Origin: Candidatus Brevefilum sp.
GTDB lineage: Bacteria; Chloroflexota; Anaerolineae; Anaerolineales; Anaerolineaceae
Direction: 5' to 3'
Assembly (NCBI GenBank): GCA_007119455.1
Contig: SKPR01000152.1
Coordinates: forward strand, 1 to 17,728
DNA: 17,728 nt
In this document: in pieces, positions 1-6,739 of the stretch
How the letters are laid out: every line of letters begins with the position of its first letter
Numbering within the stretch: position 1 is the first letter of the stretch
Position numbers and translations under genes: made by a program
The notes under the pieces: model-generated
Told to the model about the DNA's origin: nothing
Databases searched by the model: none
The model's input: only the letters and a program-made list of their open reading frames with translations

Positions 1-1
1 A

Positions 2-52
2 GTTCAACAGGCCATGCGAAAAGCTGTGAAACAAAGGCTGGAACAGACCTAG
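2..52 (+). CDS. Possible 3' end of an upstream gene
   Basis: A reading frame is open from the window edge and ends in TAG at 50-52. It encodes 16 residues, VQQAMRKAVKQRLEQT, a basic amphipathic segment that would suit the C-terminus of a protein. It is too short to name a family, and an open frame of this length can occur by chance. The next gene starts 69 bases further on. No clear terminator hairpin is seen between them. Confidence 0.3.
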   Translation, partial: VQQAMRKAVKQRLEQT

Positions 53-121
53 TCAAACCACACCACCCACGATCAGTTTAATGATGTGGCAAGTGGAGGT
101 TAACAAAAGAAAGGTTTTTTA

Positions 122-1390
122 ATGGTTAAGAAAATTTTATTCGTTTGGATAGTTGGCTTATTGTTGATCTCAGCCTGTGTAGCGGCCACACCTGAACCAG
201 TCGAACCACCCGTACCAACACCGACCGAAATTGTAGAAGTCGATGAACGGGAGCCGGATGAGATAGCACCTACTGATGAAATGGCCTGTTTGACGGTTTA
301 TGATTATCAAACTTCACCGGAAACCGATCAATATCAGGACATAGCTGATCAATTGCCCCCGGTCACAGATGATGATTGGATCCATGGCAACCCGGATGCA
401 CCGATCACCGTTGTTACATACAGTAACTTCCAATGTCCTGCCTGCGCTAATTATGGGATGTATCTCAATGCATTATTGGATTTCTTCCCAGATTCTTTGC
501 GGGTGGTCTACAGACACCTGCCGTTGGCGTCCATTCATGATAAAGCTTATATCGCTTCTATGGCTTCAGAAGCCGCTGGTGCGCAGGGCGCTTTTTGGGA
601 GATGCATGATCTTTTGTATATATACCAGAGCCAGTGGTTTGGTTTTTCTGAAGAGGAATTTATCAATTGGGCGATCTTCCAGGCTGAGGCCCTTGAGCTG
701 GATGTTGATCAGTTTGAAGCAGACCTGGTGGATGCAGAGATCAGGGCCGAGTTAGAAGAAACGACCGGTGAATGGTTGGGAATCGGTGTGCATTACACAC
801 CTTTTGTGGTTATCAATGACCGCATCTTTCGAGATAACCAGCCCGACCTTTTTAAATTAATCGGGATCCATGAATTTGATGGGCATCAGGAATGCCCGCC
901 TTGGGTCATTAACCCCGAAGCAAACTATACTGCCGTTTTGGACACCAGTGCTGGTGAAATTATAATTGAGCTATTTCCCGGTTCGGCACCCCTGGCCGTT
1001 AATTCCTTCGTCTTCCTGGCTCGTGATGGGTGGTATGATGGCGTATTTTTCCATCGTGTGTTGGAGGATTTTGTCGCCCAGGCAGGCGATCCATCCGGTC
1101 TGGGCGTGATTGGGCCGGGTTATACCTTCGTCAATGAAATTGACCCAGAACTTTCCTTTGATCGTGCTGGCATCCTGGGTATGGCCAATGCTGGGGTAGA
1201 CACCAACGGCAGCCAGTTCTTCATCACCCTGGGACCGGCAGCCAATCTGGATGGCGGATATTCGATCTTTGGCGAAGTTACTCAAACCAGCCTACCAGTG
1301 CTGGACGATATCGCCTTACGTGATCCGCAAACAGCAGATGATTTTGAGAACGCCACGGTGATCTTTGGTATCGAAATTATCGAAAATTAA
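122..1390 (+). CDS. Lipoprotein with DsbA-like thioredoxin domain fused to cyclophilin-type peptidyl-prolyl isomerase
   Basis: The 422-residue protein begins with a basic, hydrophobic signal peptide ending in the lipobox ISAC (Cys19). It should therefore be lipid-anchored on the outer face of the membrane. A Pro/Glu-rich linker follows (about 22-55). The DsbA/Thioredoxin_4-type domain (about 85-255) carries the active site CPAC (Cys105, Cys108) and a cis-Pro loop at Thr226-Pro227. The cyclophilin domain (about 270-422) shows the FFHR signature (309-312), FVAQAGDP (317-324) and GSQFFITL (363-370), so the catalytic Arg312, Gln320 and Phe366 positions are present. Predicted roles are thiol-disulfide exchange and proline isomerisation during folding of exported proteins. 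Both single domains are familiar; having both in one lipoprotein is notable. ATG at 122 follows AAAGG with a 7-base gap. The PrsW-like gene starts 19 bases downstream, probably in the same operon. Confidence 0.9.
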   Translation: MVKKILFVWIVGLLLISACVAATPEPVEPPVPTPTEIVEVDEREPDEIAPTDEMACLTVYDYQTSPETDQYQDIADQLPPVTDDDWIHGNPDAPITVVTYSNFQCPACANYGMYLNALLDFFPDSLRVVYRHLPLASIHDKAYIASMASEAAGAQGAFWEMHDLLYIYQSQWFGFSEEEFINWAIFQAEALELDVDQFEADLVDAEIRAELEETTGEWLGIGVHYTPFVVINDRIFRDNQPDLFKLIGIHEFDGHQECPPWVINPEANYTAVLDTSAGEIIIELFPGSAPLAVNSFVFLARDGWYDGVFFHRVLEDFVAQAGDPSGLGVIGPGYTFVNEIDPELSFDRAGILGMANAGVDTNGSQFFITLGPAANLDGGYSIFGEVTQTSLPVLDDIALRDPQTADDFENATVIFGIEIIEN

Positions 1391-1409
1391 ATAACAAAAG
1401 GAAAATTAA

Positions 1410-2663
1410 ATGACGGCATCAAAAGCAACGGGGAGAGACTGGCGGACAATCCTTATCCTGGCGATCAGCGTATTGGGGATCGTGTTTTTTGCCATACAGG
1501 TTTTGGTGATGGGGATATTCTGGTTGGTGTCTTTGATTGACCCGGCTACCGGTATCCAGCAGGCCATTTCCATCGGCCTGTTTATGTGGTCATCCATACT
1601 TGCCGGGTTGTTATTGATCCCGTTGATTATTTTGAGCATTAACCGTTTACGAGGGAAACCCGTTCCCGATTGGCTCGATACCCGCAGGCCAACCGTCCGA
1701 AAATTTTCCACCCGCATCATTCTTCTATGGCCCCTTCTGGTGCTGTTGGGCTGGTTGGTGGCTGGTCAACCACCTGTTGCGGTCTTTTTGTTAGGTCCGA
1801 TAAATGTAATCGTAGCAGGCATCCCGGTTCTGTGGATTTATCATAATGCCCGCAAGGATTTGGAAGGCGGATCACAACTTCGATTATGGCAGATTTTTGG
1901 CTTCAGCATCACTGTTATGCCCATTCTGGTTATTATTGCTGAGATTCTCGCATTGGTGGTCCTCGGTGGTTTTGGATTGCTCTGGTTTAGTGTCAGAATT
2001 GCCCTGGACCCTCAGCTAGAGCAGGAATTGATGCAAATCATTAACCAGCTTTCAGCCCTCGGTGATGATGTTGATGCGATCATCCAGTTGTTTGAACCTT
2101 ATCTTTTGCAACCCGGTGTGCTTGTCTGGGTCTTCGCAGTTTTTGCCGGAATCATCCCAATTATTGAGGAGGCCATGAAGCCGATGGCGCTCTGGCTTTT
2201 GGCTCGAAAGAAGGTTTCTCCCCAAATTGGCTTTGTGAGTGGTTTGGTATGCGGCGCTGGCTTTGCATTGGTGGAAAATGTGCTCTATTTCACGACAGTG
2301 GTGGCATCTGAGGAATGGCTCTTTATGGCCATAGGCAGGGCTGGTACCGGTGTTTTACATATGCTTGCGTCGGGATTGGTGGGTTGGGGGCTGGCCAAGG
2401 CCTGGCTAAACCGTAACTGGATCTTTCTGGTGCTAACCACGATCGCTGCTTTTCTTTTTCATGGTTTGTGGAATGGCTTTGCCCTGGTGTCAGGGTTTGC
2501 TCCGATTTATATTTTAGGTGAAGAACCGACCCTGGGACAGTCTTTTTTATTTTTTGCTCCGGTTTTTGTGTTGCTGTTGGTCTCTGTGATTGTCCTATTT
2601 ATCATCAACCGGCATCTTTCAACAACTAAAACAGTTGATGAAATAAAAGCCAGCAATCATTGA
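1410..2663 (+). CDS. PrsW-family intramembrane metalloprotease
   Basis: The 417-residue protein is very hydrophobic, with roughly eight to ten membrane helices. The second half carries the PrsW/CPBP-like signature: EEAMK (Glu253, Glu254, Lys257), GFALVEN (Glu289, Asn290), His317 and His351 in FLFHGLWNGF. The glutamates and histidines are the expected metal-binding and catalytic residues of this glutamic/metalloprotease-like superfamily. Family members such as Bacillus PrsW cleave membrane-anchored regulators at site 1; the substrate here cannot be read from sequence. A region of about 60 residues between helices (200-235) is less hydrophobic and may face outward. The N-terminal half, about 1-235, is longer than in minimal PrsW proteins. 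ATG follows AAAAGGAAAATTAA, giving a plausible ribosome site. It lies 19 bases after the DsbA-cyclophilin gene, so a shared role at the membrane is possible but unproven. Confidence 0.8.
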   Translation: MTASKATGRDWRTILILAISVLGIVFFAIQVLVMGIFWLVSLIDPATGIQQAISIGLFMWSSILAGLLLIPLIILSINRLRGKPVPDWLDTRRPTVRKFSTRIILLWPLLVLLGWLVAGQPPVAVFLLGPINVIVAGIPVLWIYHNARKDLEGGSQLRLWQIFGFSITVMPILVIIAEILALVVLGGFGLLWFSVRIALDPQLEQELMQIINQLSALGDDVDAIIQLFEPYLLQPGVLVWVFAVFAGIIPIIEEAMKPMALWLLARKKVSPQIGFVSGLVCGAGFALVENVLYFTTVVASEEWLFMAIGRAGTGVLHMLASGLVGWGLAKAWLNRNWIFLVLTTIAAFLFHGLWNGFALVSGFAPIYILGEEPTLGQSFLFFAPVFVLLLVSVIVLFIINRHLSTTKTVDEIKASNH

Positions 2664-2675
2664 GGAAAAGATGTT

Positions 2676-2704
2676 TTCACAATTGATTATTTAACATTTA
2701 TCAT
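2676..2704 (+). promoter_or_regulatory. Possible promoter for plsC
   Basis: TTCACA (2676-2681) and TATCAT (2699-2704) are separated by 17 bases in the gap after the PrsW-like gene. Transcription would start near 2711, giving a leader of about 30 bases before plsC. The boxes are imperfect, so this is tentative. Confidence 0.4.
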
Positions 2705-2740
2705 TATGTCGACCCCGAAATTCTTATTGAGGACACATTG

Positions 2741-3418
2741 ATGCATGAATATCCATTACTGCCAGTTATTCGTTCCATTGTCCGGACTTTGACCCGGTTT
2801 ACCGTGGAGGGGGCGGAACATGTCCCAGAAGAAGGTGGGCTACTGATGACAAGCAACCATCGCAGCCGACTTGATACACCTCTTTTGATGACTGCCACAC
2901 ATCGAAACGATCTGGTGGCGATTGTCGCGAAAAAATACCAGAAAAAGGCAATTTTTAAATGGATACTGGAGAAGATTGGAACGATGGTCTGGATGGATCG
3001 GGACACGACCGATTTTTCTGCTGTAAGGCAGTCGTTAGAACAATTGCGGATGGGGAAAATTGTGGGTATTGCACCTGAGGGGACCCGAAGCCGGGATTCC
3101 ATCGGGATGCTGGAAGGTAAACAGGGAGCTGCTGTGCTGGCCGCTCGTGCTTCGGTTCCGATTCTGCCAATTGGCATCATTGGGTCGGACAAGATCAACC
3201 ATTATTGGAAGCGCTTAAAACGACCGCCAATTACCCTCAGGGTGGGTAAGCCCTATACCTTACCGGAAATTGATATGAATGATCGGCAGGCCTGGCTTAA
3301 AAAGTACACAGATGAGATCATGTGCCAGATTGCAGCCCTTCTCCCGCCAGAATACCGGGGATTTTATGCCGATCACCCCAGGCTGACGGCTTTATTATCC
3401 GAGCCGCCAGATGAATAA
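2741..3418 (+). CDS. plsC: 1-acyl-sn-glycerol-3-phosphate acyltransferase (PlsC family)
   Basis: The 225-residue protein is a lysophospholipid acyltransferase. It transfers an acyl chain to lysophosphatidic acid to make phosphatidic acid at the cytoplasmic membrane face. It has the catalytic HX4D motif (His40-Asp45 in NHRSRLD), the substrate-binding motif APEGTRSR (111-118, with EGTR at 113-116), and the later VPILPIGIIG block (139-148). Length is normal for the family. A TTG three bases upstream extends the frame, but ATG at 2741 is preferred because GAGG at 2729-2732 sits 8 bases ahead of it. The glycolipid-type glycosyltransferase two genes downstream suggests a lipid theme for this region. 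Confidence 0.88.
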   Translation: MHEYPLLPVIRSIVRTLTRFTVEGAEHVPEEGGLLMTSNHRSRLDTPLLMTATHRNDLVAIVAKKYQKKAIFKWILEKIGTMVWMDRDTTDFSAVRQSLEQLRMGKIVGIAPEGTRSRDSIGMLEGKQGAAVLAARASVPILPIGIIGSDKINHYWKRLKRPPITLRVGKPYTLPEIDMNDRQAWLKKYTDEIMCQIAALLPPEYRGFYADHPRLTALLSEPPDE

Positions 3419-3532
3419 AAAAAGCTGGATGTAGTTCTTTGATCGGATCGGTTGTCTGCAGCTAGCAGAACCCTTCATAGGCAAAAATTTTCGCTTCTCG
3501 ATCATCAAAAATTTTTATTTTTAAAATCACAT
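3419..3532 (+). other. AT-rich intergenic stretch with hairpin and repeated CAAAAATTTT
   Basis: This is the first half of the plsC-DUF951 gap. Around 3450-3474 there is an imperfect hairpin (CTGC, loop AGCTA, GCAG at its core), without a following T run. The ten-base word CAAAAATTTT occurs at 3482-3491 and again at 3506-3515. TAAAAT at 3522-3527 could be a -10 box for the structured element that starts at 3533; no good -35 box is visible. Confidence 0.4.
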
Positions 3533-3608
3533 AACGGCTCAGCATGCAAGGGAGTATGGGACCCCAGCCTTCAGCAGCAGTGCTGCCTGAGCCGTTGCTT
3601 TTATTTTG
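3533..3608 (+). ncRNA. Candidate small structured RNA of unknown class
   Basis: A perfect 10-bp stem pairs AACGGCTCAG (3533-3542) with CTGAGCCGTT (3587-3596), followed by the T-rich tract GCTTTTATTTT as in an intrinsic terminator. The 44-base interior holds a perfect 5-bp hairpin GCAGC-AGT-GCTGC (3574-3586) stacked against the closing stem. A second possible hairpin closes with AAGG...CCTT (about 3548-3571). TAAAAT at 3522-3527 would start transcription at about the first base of the stem. I do not recognise an SRP, 6S, tmRNA or common riboswitch core. The simplest alternative is a large bidirectional terminator for plsC. Confidence 0.4.
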
Positions 3609-3640
3609 AACATCTCTGTAAAAAACCTGAGTTTTTCGAA

Positions 3641-3656
3641 TGGTATAATCCAAACG
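3641..3656 (+). promoter_or_regulatory. Extended -10 promoter, predicted leaderless start for the DUF951 gene
   Basis: TGGTATAAT at 3641-3649 is a perfect -10 box (3644-3649) with the extended TG. Seven bases further is position 3656, the G of the GTG start codon. No convincing -35 box lies at normal spacing, as is usual for extended -10 promoters. No Shine-Dalgarno sequence precedes the GTG. Confidence 0.6.
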
Positions 3657-3868
3657 TGGAATCGGATCTTGATTTTGGTGATGTGCTGCGATTAAGGAAG
3701 CCGCACCCCTGCGGGGGTTTTGAGTGGCGTGTTGTGCGTTTGGGTGCAGATATTGGGCTGGAGTGTCTGACTTGTGGTCGGCGTGTCATGTTGGAACGAC
3801 GTGCCCTGAAACACAGGATAAAGGCTGTCGTTCGTAAGGGGGAGGAGCATGACCGGCAAAATGGCTGA
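3656..3868 (+). CDS. DUF951 family zinc-ribbon-like protein
   Basis: The protein has 70 residues from GTG at 3656. It matches the DUF951 family: a short basic protein with FGDVLRLRKPHPCGG, then GADIGLECLTCGRRVML and a basic tail. Three cysteines, one in HPCGG and a CxxC pair in CLTC, suggest a zinc-ribbon-like fold, but no function is established for the family. The frame stays open upstream to 3452. I reject that longer form because it would cover the structured RNA candidate and a perfect -10 box, has no family similarity, and roughly doubles the normal length. The end overlaps the glycosyltransferase start by 20 bases, so the two genes are probably cotranscribed and translationally coupled. 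Confidence 0.8.
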   Translation: MESDLDFGDVLRLRKPHPCGGFEWRVVRLGADIGLECLTCGRRVMLERRALKHRIKAVVRKGEEHDRQNG

Positions 3869-4991
3869 TAAACCGCATATTCTCTTTCTCTTTTCTGATA
3901 CGGGCGGCGGTCACCGCAGCGCAGCAAAGGCCATCATCGAAGCGATTAATATTTATCATCCAGACCGGGTAACAACGGAGATGCTGGATTTTTTTGTTGA
4001 ATACGCACCACCGCCTTTTGACAGGGCTGTGCAAACCTATGGTCCCATGGCCCAGGTGCCGGATCTTTGGGAGTTGGGTTATAAACTCAGCAATGGGAAG
4101 TACCGTTCAAGACTGGTTCATGATGTGCTGTGGCCTTATATCCGAAAATCAACAACCAGCCTGCTCAGAGAGCACCCATGCGATATGTTTGTCTCAGTCC
4201 ATCCGATTATCAATACCCCCATCCTGCGGGCTCTTGGCCCGAATCCCAAACCCTATATCATTGTAATCACCGATATGGTTACCACCCATGCTTTCTGGTA
4301 CAACAATAATGCCACACTGACGCTGTCGCCAACCCGTGAGGCCAGGGAAAGGGGCCTTCAAATAGGCATGGCCCCGGCGAAGATTGAAGAAATTGGTCAG
4401 CCAATTGCTGACAAGTTTCGCCATCCACCACCGCCTAAGGAAGCGTTACGTGAGGCCCTTGGCTGGCCCCAGAATCGCCTGGTGGTGCTGATGGTCGGCG
4501 GTGGAGAGGGGATGGGCCCAATTGAGGAAACGGTCCGCACGGTTGATCGAGCCAGGCTTGATCTGATGATGGCCATTATCACCGGTCGTAATCTATCCAT
4601 TAAGCATAATTTAGAGAAGTCACGATTGGTTACAGACCATGAGATTTATGGTTTTGTTGAGAACATGCCAGATCTCATGTATGCAGCAGATGTGATCGTC
4701 ACCAAAGCAGGTCCCGGGACAATATCTGAAGCGTTTATCGCCGGTTTACCGATCATTCTCTATTCAAGGATGCCCGGTCAGGAAGAGGGCAATGTCGATT
4801 ATGTTGTGGATAAAGGCGCTGGTGTCTGGGCCCCTTATCCGGAAAAAGTTGTCACCACCCTCCGGCGTTGGGTAGATAACCCGGGGGAGCGAAACAAGGT
4901 GGCTGACATTTCTAAAAGTCTTGCCAGACCGGATGCATCAAAAAATATTGCAGAAAAAATAATTCAAATTGTTGATCAGCCCCAAATCTGA
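3849..4991 (+). CDS. MGDG synthase / UgtP-type glycolipid glycosyltransferase (GT28)
   Basis: The 380-residue protein has two Rossmann-like halves. The N-terminal MGDG-synthase domain (about 9-180) contains SDTGGGHRSAAKAI (16-29), the glycine-rich lipid-acceptor loop with His22. The C-terminal GT28 domain (about 205-375) contains MVGGGEG (215-221), the nucleotide-sugar motif KAGPGTISEA (286-295) and PGQEEGN (309-315). Related enzymes (plant MGDG synthase, Bacillus UgtP) move glucose or galactose from UDP-sugar to diacylglycerol at the inner membrane face; donor and product here are not readable. ATG at 3849 follows GGGGGAGG with a 4-base gap. ATG at 3861 is an alternative start. PlsC nearby makes phosphatidic acid, a precursor of diacylglycerol, which fits a membrane glycolipid role. 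Confidence 0.85.
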   Translation: MTGKMADKPHILFLFSDTGGGHRSAAKAIIEAINIYHPDRVTTEMLDFFVEYAPPPFDRAVQTYGPMAQVPDLWELGYKLSNGKYRSRLVHDVLWPYIRKSTTSLLREHPCDMFVSVHPIINTPILRALGPNPKPYIIVITDMVTTHAFWYNNNATLTLSPTREARERGLQIGMAPAKIEEIGQPIADKFRHPPPPKEALREALGWPQNRLVVLMVGGGEGMGPIEETVRTVDRARLDLMMAIITGRNLSIKHNLEKSRLVTDHEIYGFVENMPDLMYAADVIVTKAGPGTISEAFIAGLPIILYSRMPGQEEGNVDYVVDKGAGVWAPYPEKVVTTLRRWVDNPGERNKVADISKSLARPDASKNIAEKIIQIVDQPQI

Positions 4992-5008
4992 TATTATTAT
5001 ATTTGTTA
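4972..5008 (+). promoter_or_regulatory. Sigma-70-type promoter with predicted leaderless start at tsaE
   Basis: TTGATC (4972-4977), a 17-base spacer and TATTAT (4995-5000) form a good promoter inside the last codons of the glycosyltransferase gene. The expected start, 7-8 bases past the -10 box, is 5007-5008, the A of the tsaE ATG. No Shine-Dalgarno sequence precedes this ATG, so a leaderless mRNA is predicted. Confidence 0.6.
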
Positions 5009-5505
5009 TGCCGATATTAGATAACCGTCACTTTGAATTTTTCAGCCACAGCCCGGATCAGACCCGGCGGCTGGGAATCCACCTCGGTGGTCGCATTAAT
5101 GATGGGGATGTGATCTGCCTGGAAGGAAAACTCGGATCCGGTAAAACGACCCTCGTGCAGGGAATTGCCCAGGGATGGGGAGCCCTTGACCCGGTATCGA
5201 GTCCGACTTATTTGATCGTAAACGAATATCGCAGAGCGGATAACCAACGTCTTTATCATCTGGATGCCTATCGCCTGGACAATGCACTGGATGCAGAATT
5301 TTTAGATTTTGACCGGATGCTCAGCCAGGGGCCGATTGTGATCGAGTGGGCGGAGCGGATTATGGAAGTCCTTCCTGAGCAACATCTCTGGATTAGTTTT
5401 TCCTACACCGGGGTTGAGCACCGGGCCATGATGCTCAAGCCTGAGGGAAAAAGGTATGAGATGATGGTTGACGGACTTCGACGGAATTTATACGGAGATT
5501 TCTAG
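5008..5505 (+). CDS. tsaE: tRNA t6A biosynthesis ATPase TsaE
   Basis: The 165-residue P-loop protein has Walker A GKLGSGKTT (40-48), followed by the TsaE blocks SSPTYLIVNEY and HLDAYRLDN, and the IEWAER motif. TsaE works with TsaB and TsaD to place threonylcarbamoyl on A37 of ANN-reading tRNAs, with its ATPase cycle resetting the TsaBD complex. An upstream TTG at 4969 would add 13 unrelated residues overlapping the preceding gene. ATG at 5008 matches the family N-terminus and the predicted transcript start. Its stop codon overlaps the GTG of tsaB (TAGTG), implying translational coupling. Confidence 0.9.
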   Translation: MPILDNRHFEFFSHSPDQTRRLGIHLGGRINDGDVICLEGKLGSGKTTLVQGIAQGWGALDPVSSPTYLIVNEYRRADNQRLYHLDAYRLDNALDAEFLDFDRMLSQGPIVIEWAERIMEVLPEQHLWISFSYTGVEHRAMMLKPEGKRYEMMVDGLRRNLYGDF

Positions 5506-6173
5506 TGTTACTCGCAATTGATACATCCACATCCTGGATCAGCCTGGCACTTTACGACGGCACTTATATTCTTTATGAAACAACCTGGCAAAGCTTGCAT
5601 CATCACACCGTTGAACTGGCGCCGGCTATTGATCAACTTTTTGACCAGACGACAACCAGCAAACAGCAGTTGACCGGTCTGGCCGTCGCAACGGGCCCCG
5701 GGTCCTTTACCAGCCTGCGCATTGGACTGGCAGCCGTGAAAGGCCTGTCAATGGCCCTCAACATCCCTGTGGTAGGCGTACCATCTTTAGATGTTATTGC
5801 TGCAGCGCATCCCCTGGACGAAAAACCTCTGATTGCCGTATTGCATGCAGGTCGCAAACGACTGGCATACGTGCGTTACCATGTCGAAGGTGACTCCTGG
5901 CAGGCACAGACAAAACCGGATGTCATCAGTCCGGAAGATTTGGTCAAGACGATTGAATCCCCCACCCTCATCTGTGGCGAGCTTTCAAGAGAGGCGCGGA
6001 CTGTGATTGGACGGCGTTGGAAAAACGCCTTGATTGCATCACCAGCGCTCTGTTTACGGCGGGCAGGTTTCTTGGCTGAGGTGGGTTGGGAGCGTTTGAT
6101 CAATGGCCAGTCTGATGATGTGGTTAGCCTGTCACCGATTTATTTAAGCACCACCAGCGCGATCCCCGAATAA
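5505..6173 (+). CDS. tsaB: tRNA t6A biosynthesis protein TsaB
   Basis: The 222-residue protein starts at GTG, overlapping the tsaE stop. It shows the TsaB/YeaZ hallmarks: MLLAIDTSTS at the N-terminus, HHHTVELAPAID (32-43) and the ATGPGSFTSLRIGLAAVKG block (62-80). TsaB is an inactive ASKHA-fold paralogue of TsaD; it dimerises with TsaD and scaffolds the t6A complex. Length is normal for the family. tsaD itself is not in this window, so the catalytic partner must be encoded elsewhere. The rimI start follows one base after the stop codon. Confidence 0.92.
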   Translation: MLLAIDTSTSWISLALYDGTYILYETTWQSLHHHTVELAPAIDQLFDQTTTSKQQLTGLAVATGPGSFTSLRIGLAAVKGLSMALNIPVVGVPSLDVIAAAHPLDEKPLIAVLHAGRKRLAYVRYHVEGDSWQAQTKPDVISPEDLVKTIESPTLICGELSREARTVIGRRWKNALIASPALCLRRAGFLAEVGWERLINGQSDDVVSLSPIYLSTTSAIPE

Positions 6174-6174
6174 A

Positions 6175-6705
6175 ATGCCCGAACCACAAGACGGGATGCA
6201 CATCAGCTACCGTCCGATGAAGCGATCCGATCTTGACCAGGTTGTTGCCCTGGATCGCGCCTCATTTCCATCTCCCTGGCCACGTGACGCATTTTTAATG
6301 GAATTGTTAAAAGGGCGTCAATCTGTGTGCTGGATAGCGGAAACAGAAACAGAAACAGGCACGCGGGAATTGATGGGTTCGATCGTCATCTGGCTGGTTC
6401 TTGATGAAGCCCACATTGGCACCCTGGCTATCAAACCTGATTTCAGACGGTTGGGGATTGCGCAGGATTTATTATCAAAAGCTTTACGGGTTTCTTACCA
6501 GCGCGGTGCCAGACAGGCCATTCTTGAGGTCAGGGCCAGCAACCATCCGGCACAAAACCTTTACAGAAAATTTGGTTTTGAAGTGGTTGGAGTCCGCAAA
6601 AACTATTACCAGGATAATCAAGAAGATGCATTGTTAATGACCCTTTCATCACTTGACCCTGACGTCCTGACCGATTTAGGCGACGATGATGAACAACTTG
6701 AATGA
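6175..6705 (+). CDS. rimI: Ribosomal-protein-alanine N-acetyltransferase RimI (GNAT family)
   Basis: The 176-residue GNAT protein matches RimI. It has ISYRPMKRSDLDQVVALDR (10-28), FPSPWP (31-36), the acetyl-CoA pyrophosphate loop RRLGIA (91-96), EVRASNHPAQNLYRKFGF (118-135), and VGVRKNYYQ (138-146) with the usual catalytic-region tyrosines. The typical role is N-terminal acetylation of ribosomal protein S18, with broader targets in some bacteria. Two oddities are a three-copy GAAACA repeat (6340-6357) encoding ETETETG between strands, and an acidic C-terminal tail (DLGDDDEQLE). The tsaE-tsaB-rimI order is common in bacteria, so the identification is supported by context. ATG at 6175 begins one base after the tsaB stop. 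Confidence 0.9.
   Translation: MPEPQDGMHISYRPMKRSDLDQVVALDRASFPSPWPRDAFLMELLKGRQSVCWIAETETETGTRELMGSIVIWLVLDEAHIGTLAIKPDFRRLGIAQDLLSKALRVSYQRGARQAILEVRASNHPAQNLYRKFGFEVVGVRKNYYQDNQEDALLMTLSSLDPDVLTDLGDDDEQLE
6340..6357 (+). repeat. Three-copy GAAACA hexanucleotide repeat inside rimI
   Basis: GAAACA is repeated three times in tandem and gives an alternating Glu-Thr run at about residues 56-61. The unit is six bases, so gain or loss of a copy keeps the reading frame. Confidence 0.8.
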
Positions 6706-6725
6706 TGTGAATGAATAGCAGTTAC

Positions 6726-6739
6726 AGGAGGATAAATTG
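6726..6739 (+). promoter_or_regulatory. Ribosome binding site fixing a TTG start
   Basis: AGGAGG at 6726-6731 lies 5 bases before TTG at 6737. There is no in-frame ATG nearby that would preserve the family N-terminus, so this site decides the start of the uracil-DNA glycosylase. Confidence 0.75.

Noticed and set aside
369..755. Out-of-frame reading frame inside the DsbA-cyclophilin gene
   Set aside because: It lies wholly within a gene with clear domain motifs and has no recognisable features of its own.
3533..3596. Small SRP (4.5S) RNA on either strand
   Set aside because: The conserved GGAAGG-AGCAGC domain IV core is absent on both strands.
3533..3600. Integron attC site
   Set aside because: The AAC...GTT ends and long imperfect stem suggested it, but the flanking bases do not fit the RYYYAAC/GTTRRRY core sites and there is no gene-cassette context.
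3452..3655. N-terminal extension of the DUF951 frame
   Set aside because: It has no family similarity, runs across the structured RNA candidate and a perfect extended -10 box, and would double the normal protein length.
4969..5007. Upstream TTG start for tsaE
   Set aside because: It would overlap the preceding gene and add 13 residues not seen in TsaE; the promoter -10 box lies within this stretch.
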